Of a DNA stretch of 6,811 nucleotides, positions 1-6,811 are shown in pieces (position 1 is the stretch's first letter; each line of letters starts with the position of its first letter). This DNA is from Pseudonocardia sp. (GTDB taxonomy: Bacteria > Actinomycetota > Actinomycetes > Mycobacteriales > Pseudonocardiaceae): the NCBI GenBank assembly GCA_030453005.1, contig JAKDLE010000156.1, positions 1 to 6,811 of the forward strand, read 5' to 3'. Under the pieces are notes generated by a model. The model was not told the DNA's origin. It saw only the letters and a program-made list of their open reading frames with translations, and searched no databases. Both the position numbers and the translations under genes were made by a program.

Positions 1-130
1 GGCGATCATGACGAGCCAGGGTCCGGGCCACGGAGAATTGGCCAGCAGGATCCGCGGTGAGCGCAAAGGGCGACCTGCGCGTCGATAGCTGAACGTAGGC
101 GGAGACGCTGCGTGCCCGCCGGTGATCGGT
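1..130. other. Left edge, no supported gene
   Basis: I see no convincing gene here. Short open frames exist on both strands but none carries a recognisable motif. The stretch lies downstream of hepT and contains the hairpin described at 98-120. The uncorrected hepT frame stays open on the minus strand through all of it to position 1, which I read as a consequence of the frameshift at 170-175 rather than as real coding. Confidence 0.5.
98..120 (-). terminator. Possible terminator hairpin after mntA-hepT
   Basis: GGCGG at 98-102 pairs with CCGCC at 116-120. After a two-base mismatch, three more pairs (105-107 with 111-113) close a three-base loop. It starts about 10 bases beyond the corrected hepT stop on the minus strand. 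No U tract follows, as is common for actinobacterial hairpin terminators, so the role is only plausible. Confidence 0.3.
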
Positions 131-546
131 TCAGCCGTCGCGCAGGGCGGCCAGGAAGGCCCGCAGGTCGGGGGGCCGTCGGTCGCGATCGCATGCACCC
201 GGCGGAGGTCCAGCTCGGCGTAGGCGTGCACGACCAGGTTGCGGAACCCGGCGGCACGGGCGAGGCGGGCGGCGAGCTCGGCGTCGACGACGCCGGCCGC
301 GGCCAGCGTGCGAAACGCGTCGCCGTAGGGCGGTGGGCTGCCGAGCCCGAGCCGGACGCAGGACGAGACGGCCAGGTCGATCACCACCTGCACGGCCTGC
401 CAGAGGTGCAGGACCACGGTGTCGGTGGCGGCGCTCAGCGGGGTGAGTGCCGCCGGGTCGGCGGGCAGATGATCGGCGACCCGGTCGAGGTGGCGCGTCA
501 CGGAGGCGGCGCGTTCGGCCAGCAGCTCCCGGTCCACTCCCGTCAT
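131..546 (-). CDS. hepT: HepT-type HEPN toxin (DUF86), frameshifted near C-terminus
   Basis: HepT-type HEPN proteins are small all-helical RNases and the toxin of the type VII MntA-HepT pair. Translation from the ATG at 546 matches the family: WQAVQVVIDLA around residues 49-59, then a PYGDAF segment, then RNLVVHAY at residues 102-109, the RX4HXY active-site motif (R102, H107, Y109). Y109 is the position that MntA AMPylates in studied pairs. The ATG overlaps the mntA stop (ATGA), so the two should be translationally coupled. After residue 126 the reading breaks at six consecutive C (plus-strand G 170-175). One extra C, or a -1 slip, gives PDLRAFLAALRDG and a stop at 131-133, a normal HepT ending of about 138 residues. 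Uncorrected, the frame has no stop before the window edge (180 or more residues). The family call is firm. Whether the break is real, a sequencing error or recoding is open. Confidence 0.85.
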
Positions 547-929
547 CGCAACGCCGCCAGCACGTCGTCGTGCGCCGCGCGGATCACCGGGCCCACGTCG
601 CACCAGTAGTGCACGGCGTCGAGCCGGAACCGCAGGAACTCACCCGGCGGGCGTTCGAGCAGCGCCACGCCGTCGCGGGCGGCGCGGAAGCGCAGCAGTG
701 CACTGGCCCGCCGCAGGTCCACGACGTCGACGGCGTCGGTGCGCAGCACCCCGGTCAGCGCCGCGACGAGCGCGGCCGGGTCGGTGTCGTCGTCGGCGAG
801 CACGCCGATGTCCCAGTCCGCGTCCAGAGCGCCGTCGCCTCGCGCGCGGGACCCGTGCAGCACGGCGAGCGACGCGCCCGACGCGGCCGGGTGCTCGCGG
901 AGCAGTGCGGCGAGGGCCTCGACGGTCAC
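543..929 (-). CDS. mntA: MntA-family minimal nucleotidyltransferase antitoxin
   Basis: A 128-residue protein of the minimal nucleotidyltransferase fold. GSRARGDGALDADWD at residues 26-40 fits GSX10DXD exactly: G26 and S27, then D38 and D40 as metal ligands. The acidic strand VDVVDL (66-71) supplies the likely third Asp. Family members transfer AMP from ATP to the active-site tyrosine of the partner HepT and so neutralise it in the cytoplasm. The start is GTG at 929; no earlier start fits between it and the mak stop 19 bases upstream, and I see no clear Shine-Dalgarno there. Its stop overlaps the hepT start by ATGA. Antitoxin-first order occurs in the family, although the studied Shewanella pair is toxin-first. 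Spacing suggests read-through from treS-mak. The family call is strong from motif and partner; AMPylation in this organism is inferred. Confidence 0.88.
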   Translation of the reverse strand: MTVEALAALLREHPAASGASLAVLHGSRARGDGALDADWDIGVLADDDTDPAALVAALTGVLRTDAVDVVDLRRASALLRFRAARDGVALLERPPGEFLRFRLDAVHYWCDVGPVIRAAHDDVLAALR

Positions 930-948
930 GCCGCGCAGCGTACGCGGA

Positions 949-2339
949 TCACCGGGCGGCGTCGGTGTCGTCCGCGGTGAGCCGGGCGATGGAGGCCAGC
1001 GGGATGGGTGCCCAGGTGGGCCGGCTGCGGGTCTCGTAGAGCAGCTCGTAGACGGCCTTGTCCAGCTCGTAGGCCCGGAGCAGGGCGCGGTGCTCGCGCG
1101 GGTCGGTGCCTGCGCGCAGCGCGTAGCCGTCGCAGAAGGCGCCGCGGTTGCGCTCGGTCCACTCGTTGGCCCGCCAGACGAGCTGCGAGTCGTGCTCGAC
1201 GTCGACGAACGTTCCCGGCTCCCACTGCATCAGCTGGTGGAACGCGGCGTAGTCGAAGGAGCGCAGCATCCCGGCGACGTCGCGCAGGAACGAGTCCGGC
1301 CGTACCCGATCGGCGAGCGTCGCGGCGGGCTCGCCCTCGAAGTCGAGGACTAGCCAGCCGTAGGGCGTGCGCAGTGTCTGGCCCAGGTGCAGGTCGCCGT
1401 GCACCCGCTGGGTCGGCAGCGGGGCCGCGAGCTCGGCGACGGCGTCGTAGACGGAGCGGATCGCGTCGACGTGGGGTGCCAGCGCGGGCACCTCGGCCAT
1501 CGTGAGGTCGAGCCGTGCGTGCCACAGCGTGGCCAGCTCGCGGGCGTCGCGCTCGGTGACGCCCAGCGCGCGGCGCAGCTCGTCGTGCACGACCCCGATG
1601 GTCTCGCCGAGCCGGGAGGCCTCGCCCGCGAAGTCGCCACCCACCTCGTCGGCGCGCAGGTCGCCCTCGGCGAGCAGGTCACGGACGCTGGCCAGCGCCA
1701 TCGCCCAGCCGTCGGCGGAGTTGGCGGCGAAGTCCTGAACCATCCCCAGCGTGGCGGGCGCGCCGTCGACGGAGCCCTCGACGGCCCCCTGCAGCGCGGC
1801 CACCTCACGGCTGTCGACCGAGCGCAGGGCCCGGTGCAGCTCCAGGTCGGGGTTGATCCCCGGGACGACCCGGCGGAAGACCTTGAGGATCGACCGCTCG
1901 CCCCACGACACCGAGGTGTTCGACTGCTCCACACCGAGCACCCGGCCCGGCGCGTCCTCGGCGAGCTCGGCGCCCGGCTCGAAGGTGAACCGGATCCCGC
2001 CGACCGTGCGCCCGCGGCGGAGCGCGTCCAACAGCCAGGCGGTGACGTCGACGTCCCACAGCCCGTCGTAGGCGACGAGGCCCTCGACGCGGCCGATCGT
2101 GACGTGCTCCAGCTCCCCGCGGATCTGCTCGCGGCGGCCGAGCAGGAGCTGGTAGTGCTGCACGGGGGAGCCGTCGTCGAAGGACACGGCGAGCAGCAGG
2201 TGGTCGAGCAGCGGCTCGCCGACCTCGAGCAGCGGGGTGCGCGCGGCGATCTCGACCGACCGCAGCGGGCGACCCTTCGCGGCGAACCAGCGCTGCTGCG
2301 GCAGCCAGTCGGCCAGCAGCGTGGGGAGCACCGACGGCG

Positions 2340-2343
<4 letters not shown>
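949..2343 (-). CDS. mak: Maltokinase (maltose 1-phosphate forming)
   Basis: Maltokinase (Mak, also Pep2) uses ATP to phosphorylate maltose to maltose 1-phosphate, the donor for GlgE in alpha-1,4-glucan synthesis. The product is 464 residues, close to the roughly 455 of the mycobacterial enzyme. The N-terminus [14 protein letters not shown] (14-27) is the typical Mak cap domain. VEQSNTSV (138-145) and K154 lie in the nucleotide-binding lobe. VHGDLHLGQ (314-322) is the catalytic loop with D317, LDFEGEPA (333-340) is the metal-binding segment with D334, and [10 protein letters not shown] followed by WAPIPL closes the protein (433-449). The ATG at 2343 overlaps the treS stop by ATGA and has a strong ribosome site, so treS and mak form one operon. 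In some actinobacteria mak is fused to treS; here it is separate. No glgB follows, which is the neighbour often expected; mntA lies there instead. Confidence 0.94.
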
Positions 2344-4067
<1,724 letters not shown>

Positions 4068-4097
4068 CGCCTGCGAGGTTAATCCGATGCCCGACGA

Positions 4098-4127
4098 TGC
4101 ACAGCCCGTGGCGCGCGTAGGTATGCT
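4098..4127 (+). promoter_or_regulatory. Probable vapBC promoter, likely leaderless
   Basis: TATGCT at 4122-4127 fits an actinobacterial -10 box (TAnnnT). A weak -35-like TGCACA at 4098-4103 sits 18 bases upstream. A start about seven bases after the -10 falls at 4134-4135, on or next to the vapB ATG, so the mRNA is probably leaderless; no Shine-Dalgarno precedes that ATG. This is inferred from sequence alone. Confidence 0.5.
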
Positions 4128-4134
4128 GGCATAC
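4121..4134. promoter_or_regulatory. Perfect inverted repeat, candidate VapB(C) operator
   Basis: GTATGC (4121-4126), a two-base TG spacer and GCATAC (4129-4134) form a perfect 6-base inverted repeat ending directly before the vapB ATG and covering its -10 box. Ribbon-helix-helix antitoxins typically bind such palindromes as dimers to repress their own operon. The site also lies in the divergent treS upstream region, so binding could affect treS as well (inference). Confidence 0.6.
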
Positions 4135-4368
4135 ATGAAGCGGACCACCGTCAAACTCCCCGAGGATCTCGACCGTGAGATGCGGGAGGAGGCGGCTCGT
4201 CGTGGACTGACCCTTTCGGACTGGACCCGCGAGGCGATCGAGGCGCACCTGCCGCACCAGCGCGGGCACCGCAGGCTGCGCGCGCTCGGTGCCGGCCGGA
4301 GCGGCCGATCCGACGTGTCGTCCCGGATCGACGAGATCCTCGCCGCTGAGCTCTCGCCGCACGAGTGA
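4135..4368 (+). CDS. vapB: VapB-type ribbon-helix-helix antitoxin
   Basis: A 77-residue antitoxin. Residues 1-39 form a ribbon-helix-helix DNA-binding domain: [18 protein letters not shown] gives the beta strand and first helix, and [16 protein letters not shown] the turn and second helix. The charged tail (residues 40-77) is the expected toxin-binding part, with [11 protein letters not shown] near the end resembling VapB helices that wrap the PIN toxin. I chose the ATG at 4135 because the domain starts there and the promoter and palindrome end just before it; an in-frame ATG at 4123 would lie inside the palindrome. Its stop overlaps the vapC GTG start by four bases (GTGA), so the pair is coupled. 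It is likely autorepressed through the 4121-4134 site. Confidence 0.85.
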   Translation: MKRTTVKLPEDLDREMREEAARRGLTLSDWTREAIEAHLPHQRGHRRLRALGAGRSGRSDVSSRIDEILAAELSPHE

Positions 4369-4793
4369 CGAGTGCGCGAAGCACCGTCGTCGTGGATGCC
4401 GGCCCGCTCTATGCCTACGTCGACGTCGACGACGAGCATCACGGCAGGTGTGCTGCGTTCCTGTCGACCTACGCTGGACCACTGGTGGTGCCTCAGCTCG
4501 TGATCGCCGAGGTCGCCCACCTCATCGAGCGGCGGCTCGGTAGGCATGCGGAGCTGCTCTTCCTGGCCGACCTGGTGGACGGCGCGTTCCTCACCGAGCC
4601 GGTGCGCCCGTCCGACTGGGTGCGGATCGCCGAACTCGTCGCTCGATACCGCGACTTTCCGCTCGGCACGACCGACGCATCCGTCGTCGCCTGCGCCGAG
4701 CGGCTCGGTGTCACCGCGATCGCCACCACCGACCACCGGCACTTCTCCGTGATCCGGCCCGACCACGTCGACGCCTTCGCGTTGCTGCCGTGA
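4365..4793 (+). CDS. vapC: VapC PIN-domain ribonuclease toxin
   Basis: A 142-residue PIN-domain protein, the toxin partner of vapB; VapC toxins are magnesium-dependent RNases that usually cut tRNA or rRNA to stop translation. The four acidic positions are all present: D11 in VVVDAGPL, E49 in IAEVAHL, D104 in GTTDASVVA and D123 in TTDHRHF. The active site therefore looks intact. The GTG at 4365 overlaps the vapB stop, so translation is probably coupled. The RNA target cannot be read from the sequence. A hairpin follows eight bases after the stop. A fragment of a different PIN toxin lies just downstream on the other strand; it is not a duplicate of this gene, because the C-terminal sequences differ. 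Confidence 0.9.
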   Translation: MTSARSTVVVDAGPLYAYVDVDDEHHGRCAAFLSTYAGPLVVPQLVIAEVAHLIERRLGRHAELLFLADLVDGAFLTEPVRPSDWVRIAELVARYRDFPLGTTDASVVACAERLGVTAIATTDHRHFSVIRPDHVDAFALLP

Positions 4794-4800
4794 TCACGAC

Positions 4801-4819
4801 GCCTCGGCTGAGCTGAGGC
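4801..4819 (+). terminator. Hairpin terminator after vapC
   Basis: An eight-pair stem with a three-base loop: GCCTCGGC at 4801-4808 pairs with GCTGAGGC at 4812-4819, with one G-U pair, around TGA. It begins eight bases after the vapC stop and has no U tract, as often seen in high-GC actinobacteria. It may also end transcription from the opposite strand. Confidence 0.55.
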
Positions 4820-4844
4820 GGCGACCCCACGTGGCGGCCGGTGG

Positions 4845-5051
4845 TCAGACGCGGAGGTGCGTGACCTCGGGCGTGTCGACCAGTAGCGGGCCGAGGTCGT
4901 CCGGGTCGGACGTCAGCACCAGCGAACCGGGCACGACGAGCGCCTCCGCGGCGACCAGCGCGTCGGCGGTGTCGCGACCGCCGGTGCCGCCGAGGAGCTG
5001 CCCGGCCCGGCGCCCGCCGACCCCTCGGTGGGCGCGGTTCCGGTCGACTTC
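4845..5051 (-). pseudogene. C-terminal remnant of a second VapC-like PIN toxin
   Basis: About 68 codons on the minus strand, ending in TGA at 4845-4847, read as the back half of a PIN toxin. EVDRNRAH (the usual strand before the last helices) is followed by AGQLLGGTGGRDTADALVAA with the third acidic position, then SLVLTSDPDDLGPLL with the fourth. The first half, with the N-terminal Asp and the Glu, is absent. Upstream the frame stays open, but the residues are Arg-rich and unlike PIN. No cognate antitoxin precedes it on this strand. It is most likely a dead fragment left by deletion or recombination, since without half of the active site it cannot be a working nuclease. Confidence 0.65.
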
Positions 5052-5059
5052 ATTCGTGC

Positions 5060-5110
5060 ATGGGCGTCGAGAAGGTCTCGTTGAGTCTCGACGCCGAGCT
5101 GCTCGCCGAA
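5060..5110 (+). pseudogene. N-terminal fragment of a VapB-like antitoxin
   Basis: The ATG at 5060 begins MGVEKVSLSLDAELLAE, which resembles the first strand and helix of ribbon-helix-helix antitoxins of the VapB type. After these 17 residues the frame (to 5272) loses all similarity, so the rest of the domain is missing. It lies back to back with the PIN remnant on the other strand, so the two cannot have been one ordinary vapBC operon in their present arrangement. The fragment is short and the call rests on pattern recognition only. Confidence 0.45.
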
Positions 5111-5253
5111 CCGAGCGCCGCCGAGTACGACCAGAATTGCTACCGCCGGGCGGGGTCTCGGGTCGGTAACCACCACCGTCAGCGGGTCGCCCCGTTTGCC
5201 CCGTTCGGGCTACCTTGGCCCAGCCCGAAACGTCGCATGGATGGGGTCTCCTC
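5111..5253. other. Region upstream of ehuB
   Basis: No gene is supported in these 143 bases. TACCTT at 5211-5216 could be a -10 box for ehuB (start near 5223, leader of about 30 bases), but no good -35 is 16-18 bases before it. GGATGGGG at 5239-5246 could serve as the ribosome site for the TTG at 5254. I see no clear operator. Confidence 0.3.
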
Positions 5254-6144
5254 TTGTCCGCTTCGCGCTTGACTCGTCGCGAGCTCTTCCGCTACTCACT
5301 CACCGGAGCCGCGGTGGTGGCCGGGGGGACGCTGCTCTCCTCGTGCAGCACGACCGACCCGGGTGGGAGTCCGAGCGCCGGGCTCACCCAGCGCGTGGAG
5401 CAGGGCCAGCCCGTTCGGCTCGCGATCGCGAACGAGCCGCCCTACACCCAGCTGCTGCCCAACGGCGAGATCACCGGCGCGGCGCCGGACGTGGCCAAGG
5501 CCGTGCTCGCGCGGATGGGCATCGAGAACACCGAGGGGGTGGTCACCGACTACAACTCGATGATCCCCGGCCTGAACGCCGGTCGGTGGGACATGGTGAC
5601 CGCGGGTCTGTTCATGGACGAGGAACGCTGCGCCGAGGTGCTCTACTCGGCCCCGGTCCTCGTCTCGACGGAGTCGTTCGCCGTCCCGCCCGGCAACCCC
5701 CTGAACATCACGACCATCCAGGACGTGATCGACAACCCGGACATCGCGATCGCCGTGCTCGGCGGCAGCTACGAGCTGCGTGCGGCCCAGAACCTGGGCG
5801 TGCCCGAGGGGCAGCTGCAGACCTACCCGCTGGCGCCCGACGCGCTGTCGGCGCTGTCCGCCGGGCGGGTCGCCGCGGTGCTGCTGCCCACCTTGTCCCT
5901 GAAGCAGATCCTGAACGAGCAGGGGGGCGACTTCGTGGTCACCCCGCCGCTCGACGCGATCCCCAAGACCGGCTCCGGCGCCGCGTTCAGCCGGTCCGAC
6001 GAGGACTTCCACCGCCGGTACAACGCCGAGCTGATCGCGTTCAAGGAGACCGAGGAGTTCGCCGCGATCCTCGAGAAGTGGGGCTTCGACGCCGAGGCGG
6101 CCCGGACCACCACCACCGAGGAGCTGTGTGCCGTCGAGGCCTGA
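5254..6144 (+). CDS. ehuB: EhuB-like ectoine/hydroxyectoine-binding lipoprotein
   Basis: A periplasmic-type solute-binding protein of the polar amino acid ABC family, anchored outside the membrane as a lipoprotein. From the TTG at 5254 it has 296 residues: a twin-arginine segment (LTRRELFR, 6-13), a hydrophobic stretch, and the lipobox LSSC with lipidated C31. The mature part resembles EhuB: ANEPPY (59-64), NSMIPGLNAGRWD (101-113), DEERC (122-126) and a C-terminal EELCA. From memory, the ligand pocket of Sinorhizobium EhuB is Glu21, Phe24, Tyr60, Phe80 and Arg85; E61, Y64, Y100, F120 and R125 here keep the same spacing, with Phe24 replaced by Tyr. Other starts are TTG at 5215, before the signal peptide, or TTG at 5269. 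It converges on ehuD with 21 bases between stops. A related amino acid as ligand remains possible. Confidence 0.8.
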   Translation: MSASRLTRRELFRYSLTGAAVVAGGTLLSSCSTTDPGGSPSAGLTQRVEQGQPVRLAIANEPPYTQLLPNGEITGAAPDVAKAVLARMGIENTEGVVTDYNSMIPGLNAGRWDMVTAGLFMDEERCAEVLYSAPVLVSTESFAVPPGNPLNITTIQDVIDNPDIAIAVLGGSYELRAAQNLGVPEGQLQTYPLAPDALSALSAGRVAAVLLPTLSLKQILNEQGGDFVVTPPLDAIPKTGSGAAFSRSDEDFHRRYNAELIAFKETEEFAAILEKWGFDAEAARTTTTEELCAVEA

Positions 6145-6165
6145 CGGCCCCTCACGTACGCCGGG

Positions 6166-6811
6166 TCACGCCGGGGTCTCCAGACGTCGTTCGAGCCTGC
6201 GGAGCGCCAGCGCCGTGGGGTAGCTCGCGGCGAGGAAGATGAGCCCCGCGAGGGTCAGCGGCTCGAGGTAGTTCAGCGTGGAGCCCCCGATGGTGGTCTG
6301 CGCCGTGAACAGCAGCTCGGGCACCGTGATCAGGTAGAGGAACGGGGTCTCCTTGAACATCGAGACCGCGTAGTTCCCCAACGACGGCAGCACCGTGCGG
6401 ACCGCCTGCGGCAACACCACGTCCGACCACACGAAGCGGCGGCTCAGGCTCAGCGCGGCCGCGGCCTCCCACTGCCCGGTGGGCACCGCGTCGATGCCCG
6501 CCCGGTACACCTCGACGTAGAAGCAGGCGTAGTGCACCCCGAGCGCGAGCACTCCCGCCGTCATCGGTGAGAGCGTCGGACCGAACCCGGGCAGCACGTA
6601 GAACAGGATGAACAGCTGCAGCGGCAGCGGGGTGCTCCGGACGATCTCGATGAACACGGTGAGGACCTGGGTGAGGACCGGCACCCGGGCCTGCCGGACC
6701 ACCGCGAACACCAGGCCGAGAACCGCGGCCAGGATCGTGCCCAGCACCGTCGCGACGAGCGTGTACTGCACGAAGGCGAGCAGCAGGGTCGGCAGGATGT
6801 CGAGGGCGTAG
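6166..6811 (-). CDS. ehuD: EhuD-like ABC transporter permease (partial)
   Basis: A membrane subunit of a polar amino acid type ABC importer; 214 residues are in the window and only the extreme N-terminus is missing beyond the right edge. The visible start, YALDILPTLLLAF, is the usual first periplasmic/membrane stretch. Several hydrophobic segments follow, with RSTPLPLQLFILFYVLP (58-74) typical of the family. The ATPase-contact loop is GQWEAAAALSLSRR (112-125), ending in VVLPQA; the Gly commonly found after EAA is Ser here. GNYAVSMFKETPFL and NYLEPLTL closely match EhuD style. The stop at 6166 faces the ehuB stop. ehuC and the ATPase ehuA should lie further right if the set is complete. Assignment to ectoine uptake depends largely on the neighbouring EhuB; the generic permease call is near certain. 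Confidence 0.82.
   Translation of the reverse strand, partial: YALDILPTLLLAFVQYTLVATVLGTILAAVLGLVFAVVRQARVPVLTQVLTVFIEIVRSTPLPLQLFILFYVLPGFGPTLSPMTAGVLALGVHYACFYVEVYRAGIDAVPTGQWEAAAALSLSRRFVWSDVVLPQAVRTVLPSLGNYAVSMFKETPFLYLITVPELLFTAQTTIGGSTLNYLEPLTLAGLIFLAASYPTALALRRLERRLETPA

Noticed and set aside
88..135. Inverted repeat GCTGAAC (88-94) / GTTCAGC (129-135)
   Set aside because: Only 7 bases with a 34-base spacer, and one arm lies over the corrected hepT stop; probably chance.
6..257. Minus-strand frame of 83 residues at the left edge
   Set aside because: It overlaps hepT in another frame and its product resembles no family; the hepT motif frame and its -1 continuation explain the region.
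112..1353. Long plus-strand frames opposite mntA, hepT and mak
   Set aside because: They are shadows typical of GC-rich DNA, with Arg/Gly/Ala-rich products and no motif, whereas the minus strand has clear families.
4068..4766. Upstream extension of treS to an 808-residue protein
   Set aside because: The added part is antisense to vapBC, shows no TreS similarity, and the ATG at 4067 begins the normal TreS N-terminus.

Overview
The window is very GC-rich and its codon use strongly favours G or C in the third position. Gene families and order point to a high-GC actinobacterium, plausibly Pseudonocardia-like; the genus is a guess from protein style, not a search.

Layout, left to right. (1) Positions 131-2343 and on to 4067, minus strand: an operon-like run treS (trehalose synthase), mak (maltokinase), mntA (minimal nucleotidyltransferase antitoxin) and hepT (HEPN toxin). 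treS/mak and mntA/hepT each overlap by ATGA, and only 19 bases separate mak from mntA. As read, hepT is knocked out of frame at a run of six C (minus strand) after its active site; one base restores an ordinary C-terminus. (2) 4068-4134: a 67-base divergent promoter region carrying a perfect inverted repeat that overlaps a -10-like box directly before vapB. (3) 4135-4793, plus strand: an intact vapBC toxin-antitoxin pair, followed by a hairpin. (4) 4794-5253: a 460-base stretch without an intact gene. It holds the C-terminal half of a second PIN toxin (minus strand) and, back to back with it, the first 17 codons of another antitoxin (plus strand). (5) 5254-6144, plus strand: a lipoprotein solute-binding protein matching EhuB (ectoine/hydroxyectoine uptake). 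It converges on (6) 6166-6811, minus strand: an EhuD-like permease running off the right edge.

How the genes fit together. TreS interconverts maltose and trehalose, and Mak phosphorylates maltose to maltose 1-phosphate for the GlgE alpha-glucan route. EhuB and EhuD belong to an importer for ectoines. Both halves therefore concern compatible solutes and osmotic stress (inference). Between and beside them sit two recognisable toxin-antitoxin modules of different types (MntA-HepT, type VII; VapBC, type II) plus debris of further TA loci, so the stretch has been a repeated landing site for TA genes. I see no wholly unknown system. The most unusual points are the HepT frameshift, the coupling of MntA-HepT to the trehalose operon, and the shared treS/vapBC control region.
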